Part shown: one piece after another, positions 1 through 8,854 of the stretch
Numbering within the stretch: position 1 is the first letter of the stretch
How the letters are laid out: each line of letters opens with the position of its first letter
From: Bradyrhizobium archetypum
GTDB lineage: Bacteria > Pseudomonadota > Alphaproteobacteria > Rhizobiales > Xanthobacteraceae
NCBI RefSeq assembly: GCF_013114835.1
Contig: NZ_JAAVLW010000002.1
Coordinates: 1-64,000, forward strand
Length of the DNA stretch: 64,000 nucleotides
Direction: 5' to 3'
Translations under genes and position numbers: made by a program
The notes under the pieces: model-generated
Told to the model about the DNA's origin: nothing
The model's database searches: none
What the model saw: only the letters and a program-made list of their open reading frames with translations

Positions 1-1
1 T

Positions 2-544
2 ATGCGGCTGATCTCGGTGCGGTTCGGCAACGTGCTGGCCTCGAACGGATCGGTGGTGCCGAAATTCAAGGCGCAGATCGAGGCCGGCGGCCCGGTCACG
101 GTGACGCATCCCGACATGGTCCGGTACTTCATGACCATCCGCGAAGCCTGCGATCTTGTGTTGACGGCTGCGACGCACGCGCTGACGCCGGCGCGGCCCG
201 ATGTCTCCGTCTACGTCCTCAACATGGGACAGCCGGTCAAGATCGTGGAGCTCGCCGAGCGGATGATCCGCCTGTCCGGCCTCGAGCCCGGCATTGATAT
301 CGAAGTCGTGTTCACCGGCATGCGACCGGGCGAGCGGCTGAACGAAATCCTGTTCGCCAGCGAGGAGCCGCCGGTGGAGATCGGGGTCGCGGGCATCATG
401 GCGGCCAAGCCGAACGAGCCGCCGATGCAAATGTTGCGCAAATGGCTCGCGGCGCTGGAAGAGGCGATTGCGCGAGACGACCGTTCCACCATCCGCGCGG
501 TGCTCAAGGATGCCGTGCCCGAATTCGGATCGCACGCCGCCTGA
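2..544 (+). CDS. Polysaccharide biosynthesis nucleotide-sugar dehydratase, CapD/FlaA1 type (C-terminal part)
   Basis: The first 180 readable codons are the C-terminal part of a CapD/FlaA1-type short-chain dehydratase/epimerase, the family that converts UDP-N-acetylated sugars (for example UDP-GlcNAc 4,6-dehydratase) for surface polysaccharide synthesis. The family signature [17 protein letters not shown] opens the fragment, followed by the typical stretch about [17 protein letters not shown] and the C-terminal [12 protein letters not shown]. Full-length members have a membrane N-terminus and a Rossmann domain, so most of the gene lies left of the window; the ATG at base 2 is internal. It lies 23 bases upstream of a glycosyltransferase on the same strand, which supports a polysaccharide operon. 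The exact substrate cannot be told from this part. Confidence 0.85.
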   Translation: MRLISVRFGNVLASNGSVVPKFKAQIEAGGPVTVTHPDMVRYFMTIREACDLVLTAATHALTPARPDVSVYVLNMGQPVKIVELAERMIRLSGLEPGIDIEVVFTGMRPGERLNEILFASEEPPVEIGVAGIMAAKPNEPPMQMLRKWLAALEEAIARDDRSTIRAVLKDAVPEFGSHAA

Positions 545-567
545 TCTTTTTTCGGTGTCCGCCGGCC

Positions 568-1794
568 ATGCGGGCCGCTTCGAAAGTCATCATGCAGGAA
601 TCCGGCAAAGTCGTCGTCGTCAGCCAGCACTATCCGCCGGACCCGAGCACGACGGCGGCGATCATGGCGGCCATTTCGGAGCGCCTGGCGCAGGAAGCCG
701 ACGTTCTGGTGCTGTCGGGAACGGCAGGCTCTGCGATTGCGCCATCCGCCGGCAAGCCGGAGGTCGTCGAGGTCAGGAACCGGATGCCCGGCAAGGCCCG
801 GCTGCTCAAGCGCGCCCTGGCGGAACTGCTGTTCACCGCGCGGACATTTGTCGCGATGCTGGCGAAGCTGCGGCGCGGCGACGTCACGGTCACCGTGCCC
901 GCGCCCTTCATGCTGCCTTACGCCTTCGCCGCTGCCGCGAAACTGAAAGGCGCGAGATCGGTGCTCATCATGCACGATCTCTATCCTGACGTCCTCGTCA
1001 TGGCAGGCCTGCTGAAACCGAAGTCGGTGCTGGCGAAGGCGATGCACGCCCTGAATGCGCCGATGTTTCGCGCGCTCGACGCCGTCGTCATCATCGGCCG
1101 CGACACTGAAAAGTTGCTGCTGCGCTACCGTGGAATGACGCGCGACAAGATCCGCTTCATTCCGAACTGGGCGACGCTTCCGCCCGGCGTTCGCGCCATC
1201 GCACCGGATAATCCTTATCGCCGTTCGCTTTTGGCCCGCTACGTCGTCGGGTTATCAGGCAATCTCGGCTTTACTCATGACCCCGTCATCGTGTTCGAGG
1301 CCGCGCGCCTCTTGCGCGACAACAGCGATATCCACTTCCTGCTTTCGGGGTGGGGAGTGGGTTTCGACCAGTTGAAGGCCCTGCAGGCCAAGGCAAAACT
1401 TCCCAACGTCACCCTGGTCGACCGCGTCGAGGACGAGCAGTTGGAGGCGTTTCTTTCGGCCGCGGACGCCTGGATCATTCCGTATCGCAAGAACGTTGCC
1501 GGCGTATCGGTGCCGAGCCGGTTCTACAATCTCCTGGCGATCGGCCGTCCGGTTATCTTGGTTTCCGAAGCGGATGCCGAGGCGGCGTTGACGGTGACCG
1601 AGCATGATGTCGGCTGGGTCGTCGAACCCGGCAATGCCGATGAACTGGCGAAAACCGTCGGTCGTGCCGCCGTTTCCATCGACCCGCAACGGGCCGAGCG
1701 CGCGGCCGAAATCTCCGAGCGGTTCGATTTCAGAATCGCTATGGACGAGTATTGCGGACTGATCCGCGAGCTCGCGCAGAAGAAGTTGGATTAG
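568..1794 (+). CDS. Glycosyltransferase family 4 (WcaI/WbuB-like)
   Basis: A cytoplasmic GT-B fold glycosyltransferase of about 400 residues, predicted to transfer a sugar from a nucleotide donor to a lipid-linked oligosaccharide. The N-terminus carries the WbuB/WcaI-like opening VVVVSQHYPPDPSTTAAIM, the middle has FIPNWATLPPGVRAI, and the C-terminal donor domain has GLSGNLGFTHDP and a late VPSRFYNLLAIGRPVI where GT4 enzymes bind the nucleotide sugar. Start is ambiguous: ATG at 568 or ATG at 592 (400 residues); neither has a clear Shine-Dalgarno sequence and the 592 start fits the family N-terminus better. The stop codon abuts, with no spacer, the stop codon of the convergent sugar-phosphate transferase. 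The sugar specificity is unknown. Confidence 0.85.
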   Translation: MRAASKVIMQESGKVVVVSQHYPPDPSTTAAIMAAISERLAQEADVLVLSGTAGSAIAPSAGKPEVVEVRNRMPGKARLLKRALAELLFTARTFVAMLAKLRRGDVTVTVPAPFMLPYAFAAAAKLKGARSVLIMHDLYPDVLVMAGLLKPKSVLAKAMHALNAPMFRALDAVVIIGRDTEKLLLRYRGMTRDKIRFIPNWATLPPGVRAIAPDNPYRRSLLARYVVGLSGNLGFTHDPVIVFEAARLLRDNSDIHFLLSGWGVGFDQLKALQAKAKLPNVTLVDRVEDEQLEAFLSAADAWIIPYRKNVAGVSVPSRFYNLLAIGRPVILVSEADAEAALTVTEHDVGWVVEPGNADELAKTVGRAAVSIDPQRAERAAEISERFDFRIAMDEYCGLIRELAQKKLD

Positions 1795-2817
1795 TTAGCC
1801 GGCGGACGGCCGCCGACGCGAGAAGCGGTGCATCAGGAGCGCCGTGGCGATGCTGCCGACGACAAAAAGCAGGGTGGCGATTGGCGTCGACGTGGTCATG
1901 ACCGAGCCGATCGCCAGCGCTGCCAGCACTAGGTTGAGCGCGAACACCTCGCTCACCACGCGCCAAACCGAAAAGCCGTTGTCGGTGGCGCGTTGATAGA
2001 AGTGGGAGCGATGCCCCGCCCAGAACGGTTCGCCCCTGGCAATGCGCCGCAGCAGCGTCACGGTTGCGTCGGCGAGATAATAGAGCGGCAACAATAGCGC
2101 GGCCGTCACGTGCTGATGCCAGGCGAGCTGCAGCAGGCACCAGCCGACGAGCAAGCCGATCGGCAGGCTGCCGACATCGCCGAGAAAGATCTTTGCCACC
2201 GGCCGGTTGAAGGGCGCGAAGCCGAGCATTGCGCCGAACAGCGCCGCGGCGGCGACCGTCGTGGCCGTGGGGAGTTCGACGAGCCAGCCGAGCACGATGA
2301 GCGCGCCGGTGACGGGCACGATCTCGGCCGCCGTCATGAGGTCCAGCCCGTCCATGAAGTTGACGAGGTTCACGAACCACAGGCCCGCTAGCAGCAATAG
2401 GCCGCGCTCGATCCAGAGCGGGCAGGCTGGAACGATCCGCAACGATTCCGGCGCGGCAAGGATTACCGCCAAGACGGCGAGCCCCTGCAGCAATAGCCGC
2501 GGCGCCACGGGAATCGAGTTGACGTCATCGGCGAAGCCGACGGCCGCGATGAACAGCGTTGCGCCGAACACGGCGACGGGAATTCTCATCTCCGCCGTGT
2601 CGGCAAGCGCGATGACTACAGCGGCCGCCATCATCGTGGCTGCGATCACCGCAATGCCGGCGCCCTGCGGTGTCGGAATCCGATGGGAGGATCGCGCATT
2701 CGGCTTCGCCATCGCGATCCGCATCATCAGCGGCCGGATCGCCCATGTCAGAACGGCCGACAACAGCGCAGCCGGCACCACTGCGGCAAACGACAGCAAT
2801 AGTTGCGAATTGGCCAT
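1795..2817 (-). CDS. Polyprenyl-phosphate sugar-1-phosphate transferase (WecA/MraY family)
   Basis: An integral membrane enzyme of 340 residues that would start a lipid-linked oligosaccharide by moving a HexNAc-1-phosphate from UDP-sugar to undecaprenyl phosphate. It shows the MraY/WecA family landmarks in order: RSSHRIPTPQGAGIAV near residue 42, the aspartate pair in GFADDVNSIPVAPRL, VNFMDGLDLMTAAE, FLGDVGSLPIGLL and the late histidine motif HRSHFYQRATD. About ten hydrophobic segments are visible. It sits 27 bases downstream of the flippase-like gene on the same strand, probably one transcript. Substrate could be GlcNAc, GalNAc or a 6-deoxy sugar; the sequence does not decide. Confidence 0.88.
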   Translation of the reverse strand: MANSQLLLSFAAVVPAALLSAVLTWAIRPLMMRIAMAKPNARSSHRIPTPQGAGIAVIAATMMAAAVVIALADTAEMRIPVAVFGATLFIAAVGFADDVNSIPVAPRLLLQGLAVLAVILAAPESLRIVPACPLWIERGLLLLAGLWFVNLVNFMDGLDLMTAAEIVPVTGALIVLGWLVELPTATTVAAAALFGAMLGFAPFNRPVAKIFLGDVGSLPIGLLVGWCLLQLAWHQHVTAALLLPLYYLADATVTLLRRIARGEPFWAGHRSHFYQRATDNGFSVWRVVSEVFALNLVLAALAIGSVMTTSTPIATLLFVVGSIATALLMHRFSRRRPSAG

Positions 2818-2844
2818 TCTATCCGCGTGGCAATTGTTCGGGAG

Positions 2845-3804
2845 TTATTTGGGAACTTCGATCGGCGTCACGCCCTGCGCGGCTTTCTCGGCGCTGAAAA
2901 TCCAGACCAGGCCACCGATCGCGCCGACGATGAACGATACCGCGCCGTAGAGCAGAGAGATGTTGACGCCCTCGTTGGCCATCAGGCCGGCATAGCCGAA
3001 TGCCAGACCCATCGTGGCCTCGCGGACGCCCCAGCCGGCAATCGAAATCGGCAGCATGGTGATCAGCATGACGGGCGGAACGAGCTGGAAGATCTGGCCG
3101 AACAGGACGGGAGCCGCGATCGACTGCACCACGCACCAGGCAATGACGACCGCGAGCACGTGCACCAGCAACGACAGCACCGCCACTTTCGGGCCATGGC
3201 TGCGGCCGAACAGCACGCGGTTGGCGATGACCGAGCAGGCGTGGATGTGATGGGTACCCCACCAGTGCTTCAGCCAAGGCCATTTGAGCCTGCCGAGCAA
3301 AAGAAACCCGAGACCGCCGGCAAGCGCTGCGAAATCGACCAACAATAGCGCCGACCTGCCATGCGGATCGGTGATCAGGCGGTAGCTCCAGGGCAGGCTC
3401 GCGACGATGACTACCGCGAGCGCGATCAGGCCGATGGCGCGGTCGACGAAGATGGAATAGGTGGCGGCGCGCCAGCCGGCGCCGTTGCGGGCGACCAGCC
3501 AGAGCCGTACCGCGTCACCGCCAATCGAGGACGGCAGCGTCTGGTTGAAGAAGGTTCCGATCACGTTGAAGCGCATCGCCTGCCGGGTCGGCAGCGGCGC
3601 GCCGCATTCGGCGCTGATCTCGCGCCATCGCAGAACGCCGACGAAGATCTGCAGGAACGTCACGGCGATCGCCATGCCGATCCAGCCCAGGCTGGAAACG
3701 TCAATGCGGGCGACGAGCTCGGCGAGATCGACCTTGCGCAGCGAGAAATACAATAGCGCCGCCGAGACCAGGATCTTCAATGTCGAAAGCAGGATACGGC
3801 GCAT
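2845..3804 (-). CDS. Lysylphosphatidylglycerol synthase TM region/UPF0104 flippase-like membrane protein
   Basis: A 319-residue polytopic membrane protein of the LPG_synthase_TM (UPF0104, AglD-like) family. Recognisable family stretches are LYFSLRKVDLAELVARI near the N-terminus, NQTLPSSIGGDAVRLWLV in the middle and GWGVREATMGLAFGYAG near the end. Members are associated with lipid or glycolipid transfer across membranes, but function in bacteria is mostly inferred. I chose the ATG at 3804 (MRRILLSTLKIL) because the longer frame upstream is Arg/Pro-rich and unlike the family. It precedes the WecA-like transferase by 27 bases, suggesting a shared role with lipid-linked sugars. Confidence 0.8.
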   Translation of the reverse strand: MRRILLSTLKILVSAALLYFSLRKVDLAELVARIDVSSLGWIGMAIAVTFLQIFVGVLRWREISAECGAPLPTRQAMRFNVIGTFFNQTLPSSIGGDAVRLWLVARNGAGWRAATYSIFVDRAIGLIALAVVIVASLPWSYRLITDPHGRSALLLVDFAALAGGLGFLLLGRLKWPWLKHWWGTHHIHACSVIANRVLFGRSHGPKVAVLSLLVHVLAVVIAWCVVQSIAAPVLFGQIFQLVPPVMLITMLPISIAGWGVREATMGLAFGYAGLMANEGVNISLLYGAVSFIVGAIGGLVWIFSAEKAAQGVTPIEVPK

Positions 3805-3980
3805 CTCGCCCGTGCCGGATTTGAGAGGGGGTGCAAAAAGCGATGTAATTCGGCGCCTTGGTATGGTTTTCGGGCCGATCTGGCAATAGCGGGGCTGGTA
3901 GGTGTTGCGGCAACCTCGGTAACGCGGGTAAAGAGGCCCGGACAAATATTTCAGCCGTTGAGCGGCGCCTGAAGGATACG

Positions 3981-4970
3981 ATGGCGGATCAATCCATTTT
4001 GGTCACCGGAGCCGCGGGTTTCATCGGCCTCCACGTTGCTCGCCGGCTGTTGGCTGAAGGCCACGCCGTGGTCGGCCTCGATAATCTCAACGACTACTAT
4101 GATCCGGCGCTGAAGTGCGCGCGGCTCGAGATCTTGCGCCGCGAGCAGGGCTTTGCGTTCGAGCAGATCGATCTCGCCGATCGCGCTTCAATGGAACGCC
4201 TGTTCGCCACACACCGCTTTGCAAAAGTGGTGCATCTCGCAGCCCAGCCCGGCGTGCGTTATTCGATCGATCATCCACACGCCTATGTCGACGCCAATCT
4301 CGCAGGGTTCGTCAACGTGCTGGAAGGCTGCCGGCATCATGGATGCGGCCACCTGGTCTATGCCTCGTCCTCATCCGTCTACGGCGCAAACGCCAAAATG
4401 CCATTTTCGGTGGACGACAAGACCGATCATCCGATCAGCCTTTATGCCGCCACGAAAAAGGCCAATGAGCTGATCGCGCATTCCTACAGCCATCTCTACC
4501 GACTTCCGGTAACGGGCCTGCGGTTCTTCACCATCTATGGGCCGTGGGGACGGCCGGACATGGCGGTTTATCTGTTTACCAAGGCGATTGTGGAGGGTAC
4601 CCCGATCCGGCTCTTTAACCATGGCAGGATGCGGCGCGACTTTACCCATGTCGAGGACGTGACCCGTGCTGTATTGCAACTGGTCGACCAGGCCCCGCGG
4701 GACGGCGAGCAGGGCGCTGGGGCGCCGGCAAAAATTTACAATGTTGGCAATAATCATCCGGAAGAGCTGACCCATGTGGTAGCTGTTCTGGAGCGGGAAT
4801 TGGGCCGCGCGGCGATCAGGGAGATGTTGCCGATGCAGCCCGGAGACGTGACCGAAACCTTCGCCGATGTAACCGAACTGATGCGCGACACCGGCTTCAG
4901 GCCGCAGACCTCGATCGAGGACGGGCTTCGCGACTTCGTCGCCTGGTATCGCGACTACCACAGGATTTGA
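3981..4970 (+). CDS. NAD-dependent nucleotide-sugar epimerase (UDP-glucuronate 4-epimerase type)
   Basis: A cytosolic extended short-chain dehydrogenase of 329 residues, most like the UDP-glucuronate 4-epimerases (CapI/LspL), which make UDP-galacturonate for surface polysaccharides. The NAD-binding GAAGFIGLHVARRL lies at residues 9-22, followed by VVGLDNLNDYYDPALK, typical of this subgroup, the catalytic SSSVYG and YAATK motifs, and GLRFFTIYGPWGRPDMA. The start at 3981 is preceded by AAGGA at about 5 bases. Seven bases separate its stop from manC, so the two are almost surely co-transcribed. A related UDP-glucose 4-epimerase activity cannot be excluded. Confidence 0.87.
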   Translation: MADQSILVTGAAGFIGLHVARRLLAEGHAVVGLDNLNDYYDPALKCARLEILRREQGFAFEQIDLADRASMERLFATHRFAKVVHLAAQPGVRYSIDHPHAYVDANLAGFVNVLEGCRHHGCGHLVYASSSSVYGANAKMPFSVDDKTDHPISLYAATKKANELIAHSYSHLYRLPVTGLRFFTIYGPWGRPDMAVYLFTKAIVEGTPIRLFNHGRMRRDFTHVEDVTRAVLQLVDQAPRDGEQGAGAPAKIYNVGNNHPEELTHVVAVLERELGRAAIREMLPMQPGDVTETFADVTELMRDTGFRPQTSIEDGLRDFVAWYRDYHRI

Positions 4971-4977
4971 GGCGCTG

Positions 4978-6390
4978 ATGAACCGACGAATCATTCCCCT
5001 CATCATGTGCGGCGGCGCGGGGACGCGGCTGTGGCCGGCCTCGCGCGAGGTCCATCCCAAGCAGTTCCTCCCCCTGTTCGGGGCGCGCTCGACGTTCCAG
5101 GATACGCTGTTGCGGGTCGCGGATGCGGCGCTGTTCGAACGGCCGGTCGTCATCACTAACAACGCCTATCGCTTCATGGTGCTCGAGCAACTGGCGGAGA
5201 TCGGGCTCGAGGCCGACGTGCTGCTCGAACCGATGCGGCGCGATTCCGGTCCGGCCATCGCGGCCGGCGCCGCCTTTGCTGCGGCGCGCGATAGGGATGC
5301 GATCGTGCTGGCGCTCGCCGCCGATCACGTGGTTCGCGACACGCCCGCATTCCTCGCCGCCTGTCGCGAAGGGCTGGCTGCGGCGGAAGCCGGGCACATC
5401 GTGACGTTCGGCGTGCAACCGGAGCGCGCCGCCACCGAATATGGCTATATCAATCCTGGCGAAGCTATTTCCGGCAAGGTTCGCGCCGTCGCGAAGTTCG
5501 TCGAGAAGCCTGACCCGGCGACTGCGGCTGAGTACGTCAAATCGGGCTATCTATGGAACAGCGGCAACTTCATGTTCCGCGCCGCCATGCTGCTGGACGA
5601 GTATCGCAAGGTGGATGCGGAGAGCGTCAAGGCCGTCACCGATGCCGTGGCGAAAGCGGGCACCGACCTCGGATTCGTCAAGCTCGACGAGGCCGCGTTC
5701 GGATCGGCGAAGTCGATCTCGATCGATTATGCGGTGATGGAAAAGACCTCGCGGGCCGCCGTCGTGCCGGTCGCGTGCGGCTGGTCGGACGTCGGCTCCT
5801 GGCACGCGGTGTGGGAATTGTCCGCCAAGGACGGCGAGGGCAATGCCGCGCGCGGCCCGGCGGTGTTCGAGGATTCCCGCAATTGCAACGTCTCGACCGA
5901 CCGCGCGCTGGTCGCGCTTGAAGGCGTCGACGACCTCGTCGTGGTCGCGACCCAGGACGCCGTATTGGTGAGCAGGCAGAAAGATGCCAACGGGCTGAAG
6001 CGGCTGGTCGCAAAACTGAAGAAGGCGGCGCCGCAGGTGACTGAGGATCACATCAAGGTGCACAGGCCCTGGGGATCCTATCAGTCGGTCGACAATGGCG
6101 ACCGGCATCAGGTCAAGCGCATCATCGTCAAGCCGGGCGGGCGGCTGTCGCTGCAGAAGCACCACCACCGCGCCGAGCACTGGATCGTGGTGCGCGGAAC
6201 GGCGCAGGTGACGGTCAACGAACTGGTCAAGACCGTGCACGAGAACGAATCGATCTACATCCCGATCGGCGCGGTGCATCGGCTGGAGAACCCAGGCAAG
6301 ATTCAGCTTGAGCTGATCGAGGTCCAGACCGGCAGCTATTTCGGCGAGGACGACATCATCCGTATCGAGGATGACTACCAGCGCAGTTGA
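4978..6390 (+). CDS. manC: Mannose-1-phosphate guanylyltransferase / mannose-6-phosphate isomerase
   Basis: A bifunctional type II phosphomannose isomerase/GDP-mannose pyrophosphorylase of 470 residues, the usual length. It makes GDP-mannose, the precursor of mannose, fucose and rhamnose residues in surface glycans. The N-terminal nucleotidyltransferase shows MCGGAGTRLWPASREVHPKQF (with GTP-binding loop and catalytic Lys), FVEKPD near residue 180 and LWNSGNFMF. The C-terminal cupin isomerase domain has HRPWGSYQSVDNGDRHQVKRI and the metal-binding QKHHHRAEHWIVV. The gap to the upstream epimerase is 7 bases, so it is translated from the same message. Confidence 0.95.
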   Translation: MNRRIIPLIMCGGAGTRLWPASREVHPKQFLPLFGARSTFQDTLLRVADAALFERPVVITNNAYRFMVLEQLAEIGLEADVLLEPMRRDSGPAIAAGAAFAAARDRDAIVLALAADHVVRDTPAFLAACREGLAAAEAGHIVTFGVQPERAATEYGYINPGEAISGKVRAVAKFVEKPDPATAAEYVKSGYLWNSGNFMFRAAMLLDEYRKVDAESVKAVTDAVAKAGTDLGFVKLDEAAFGSAKSISIDYAVMEKTSRAAVVPVACGWSDVGSWHAVWELSAKDGEGNAARGPAVFEDSRNCNVSTDRALVALEGVDDLVVVATQDAVLVSRQKDANGLKRLVAKLKKAAPQVTEDHIKVHRPWGSYQSVDNGDRHQVKRIIVKPGGRLSLQKHHHRAEHWIVVRGTAQVTVNELVKTVHENESIYIPIGAVHRLENPGKIQLELIEVQTGSYFGEDDIIRIEDDYQRS

Positions 6391-6541
6391 GCGGGCCGTA
6401 ATTTTACCGGGTCGACGGTTGTAATTGTTTGAATCAAAACGTGTCCGAAAACCGTCGATCGCGTTCGCCACGTCTGTGACGGCATGCTAGAGAACCGCCG
6501 GGGAAAGTACCGGCGCTGAATCTGCTTGGGGTCAATCCATC

Positions 6542-7558
6542 ATGAGTTCCAAAGGGTCCGCATCTGACGCGAAGACCGATGCGAAGCGCGGCTTGCGCGT
6601 GGGGGTAGTCGGCGCGGGCGTGATGGGCAGCAACCATGCCCGCGTGCTGGCCGGCCTGCCGGGAGTGACGCTGGTCGGCATCGTCGATCCGTTGCCGGAA
6701 CACCGTGCACGTGCCACCGCGCTCGCCGGTTGCCGCGCCTTCGCTACGCTCGACGAGCTGTTCGGCCAGGGCGTCGACGCCATCACGATCGCGGCGCCGA
6801 CCCATCTGCATCACGAGATCGCGCTCGCCTGCATCACCCGCAACATCCACCTCCTGGTCGAGAAGCCGGTCGCTTCCACGGTCGAGGAAGGCCAGGATAT
6901 CGTCAATGCCGCGAGGAGCGCCGGCGTGACGCTGATGGTCGGCCATGTCGAGCGCTTCAATCCGGCAGTCGCCGCGATCAAGCAGGCGATCTCGGGCGAG
7001 GACATTCTTTCGATCGGCATCACCCGGGTCGGCCCGTTCCCGCCGCGGATGTCCAATGTCGGCGTCGTCATCGATCTGGCCGTGCACGATATCGACCTGA
7101 TCCGCTGGTTCACCGAGTCCGATATCGTCGAGGTGCAGCCGCAGCTCTCCAGCGCGGTCGCTGAGCGCGAGGACATTGCGCTCTTGCAGTTCCGCACCGC
7201 CTCCGGCGTACTTGCCCACATCAACACTAACTGGCTGACGCCGTTCAAGGCGCGCAGCGTCACCGTCGCAACCCGCGGCAAATATGTGATGGGCGATCTC
7301 CTGACGCGGCAGGTGACCGAGTGCTTCGGCTTCAAGCCTGACGGCAGCTACTCGATGCGGCATCTGCCGGTCGGCCATGACGAACCGCTCCGCGCCGAGC
7401 TGGTCGCATTCCTCGATGCCGTGCGCACCGGCGATGTGCCTGCCGTTTCCGGCGACGAGGGCGTCGCCAGTCTTGAAATCGCCATTCGCTGCCTCGAGCA
7501 GCCCGCCAAGCCCGCGGCCTCCGCCGCGCGCAAGGGACCGCGCCGCATCGCCGGCTGA
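6542..7558 (+). CDS. Gfo/Idh/MocA family nucleotide-sugar oxidoreductase
   Basis: A 338-residue NAD(P)-dependent dehydrogenase with a Rossmann start (VGVVGAGVMGSNHARVLAGL near residue 20) and the family catalytic region EKPVASTVEEGQ. GHVERFNPAV and LAVHDIDLIRWF are typical of the WlbA/WbpB-like branch, which oxidises UDP-N-acetyl sugars at C3 before transamination. It is followed 28 bases later by a DegT/DnrJ aminotransferase, the same pairing seen in UDP-2,3-diacetamido sugar pathways. Specificity is therefore inferred from the neighbour and the subgroup; other sugar dehydrogenases of the family remain possible. Confidence 0.85.
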   Translation: MSSKGSASDAKTDAKRGLRVGVVGAGVMGSNHARVLAGLPGVTLVGIVDPLPEHRARATALAGCRAFATLDELFGQGVDAITIAAPTHLHHEIALACITRNIHLLVEKPVASTVEEGQDIVNAARSAGVTLMVGHVERFNPAVAAIKQAISGEDILSIGITRVGPFPPRMSNVGVVIDLAVHDIDLIRWFTESDIVEVQPQLSSAVAEREDIALLQFRTASGVLAHINTNWLTPFKARSVTVATRGKYVMGDLLTRQVTECFGFKPDGSYSMRHLPVGHDEPLRAELVAFLDAVRTGDVPAVSGDEGVASLEIAIRCLEQPAKPAASAARKGPRRIAG

Positions 7559-7586
7559 ACTTCCTTCCAGAACCGAGCAAGGCTCC

Positions 7587-8738
7587 ATGAACCAGCACAT
7601 GCGTCCAGAACCTGTTCCCTTCGCCGATATCGCCGCGCAGCGCCGCCGGCTCGGCAAATCGATCGACGAGGCCGTTGCCCGCGTGCTCGATCACTGCCAG
7701 TTCATCAACGGACCGGAGGTCACCGAGCTGGAAGCCGCGCTTGCAAAATTTTGCGGCGCCAAGCATGTGGTGAGCTGCGCCAGCGGCACTGACGCGCTCT
7801 TGATGGTGCTGATGGCGAAAAATATCGGCCCGGGCGATGCCGTGCTGTGTCCGTCCTTCACTTTTTGCGCGACCGGCGAGGTGGTGGTACTGACTGGTGC
7901 CACGCCCGTCTTCGTCGATGTCGATGAAGTGACCTTCAACATCGACCCCGGCTCGCTCAAGCGCGGCATCGCGACGGCGCGGCAGCGTGGCTTGAATCCG
8001 CGCGCCATCATTCCGGTCGACCTGTTCGGGCAGCCGGCCGACCAGGACGCGATCGGCGCTATCGCCGAAGCCGAGGGCCTGTTCGTGCTCAACGACGCTG
8101 CCCAGAGCTTTGGCGCCAGCTACAAGGGGCGCCGGCTCGGCACCTTCGGTCTGGCGACCACCACCAGCTTCTTTCCCGCAAAGCCGCTCGGCTGCTTCGG
8201 CGACGGCGGCGCGATCTTCACCGACGACGATGCACTGGCCGAAACCCTGCGCAGCATCCGCGTCCACGGGCAGGGCTCGGACAAATACGACAACGTCCGC
8301 ATCGGCCTCACCGCGCGGCTCGACACCATGCAGGCCGCAATTCTGATCGAGAAGCTCAAAATCTTCGAGGACGAGATCGCGGCGCGCAATGCGGTCGCGG
8401 AGCGCTATGCGCGAGGGTTCGGCAATGTCGTGACCGTGCCGCGTCTTGCCAGCGGCCGCAGCTCGATCTGGGCTTGCTACACCATCCGCCTGCCCAAGGG
8501 CACGGACCGTGATCGCTTCGCCGCCGACCTGAAAGCGCAGGGGATTCCGACCGCGATCTATTACACGAAATCGATGCATCAGCAGACCGCCTATCGCGAT
8601 TTCCCGGTCGCGGATGGCGGACTGGCGGTGTGCGAGAGCCTGTCCGCCGACGTCATCAGCCTGCCGATACATGCCTATCTCGACGAGGCGGCGCAGGAGC
8701 GGATCATCAAGGCGGTGCACGGCGCGCTTTCTGCATGA
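7587..8738 (+). CDS. DegT/DnrJ/EryC1 PLP-dependent sugar aminotransferase
   Basis: A 383-residue sugar aminotransferase that would transfer an amino group to a 3- or 4-keto nucleotide sugar, cytosolic. Family landmarks are VPFADIAAQRRRL at the start, FINGPEVTELEAALA, CASGTDALLMVLMA, PVDLFGQPAD and the PLP-lysine region SFFPAKPLGCFGDGGA, with the Schiff-base Lys at residue 199. The start at 7587 follows GAGCAAGG; the frame is open upstream but that part overlaps the preceding gene. WbpE/WlbC-like enzymes look closest, which fits the upstream Gfo/Idh dehydrogenase. Confidence 0.9.
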   Translation: MNQHMRPEPVPFADIAAQRRRLGKSIDEAVARVLDHCQFINGPEVTELEAALAKFCGAKHVVSCASGTDALLMVLMAKNIGPGDAVLCPSFTFCATGEVVVLTGATPVFVDVDEVTFNIDPGSLKRGIATARQRGLNPRAIIPVDLFGQPADQDAIGAIAEAEGLFVLNDAAQSFGASYKGRRLGTFGLATTTSFFPAKPLGCFGDGGAIFTDDDALAETLRSIRVHGQGSDKYDNVRIGLTARLDTMQAAILIEKLKIFEDEIAARNAVAERYARGFGNVVTVPRLASGRSSIWACYTIRLPKGTDRDRFAADLKAQGIPTAIYYTKSMHQQTAYRDFPVADGGLAVCESLSADVISLPIHAYLDEAAQERIIKAVHGALSA

Positions 8739-8854
8739 TCCCGACCCGAAGGCCGCGTTAGCGCAAAGTGGCCTTCCGGTATTCGGTCAACATCATGGCT
8801 AAGCTGCGAGGGGACTGATTTCCCCGCGCAGCGAATATGCGCTAGAAGCGGCGC

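Noticed and set aside
7332..8720. 462-codon minus-strand open frame
   Set aside because: Shadow of the DegT aminotransferase and the end of the Gfo/Idh gene.
8748..8776. Hairpin GAAGGCC ... GGCCTTC after the aminotransferase gene
   Set aside because: The 15-base loop and lack of a U-tract make it a weak terminator; it may be chance.
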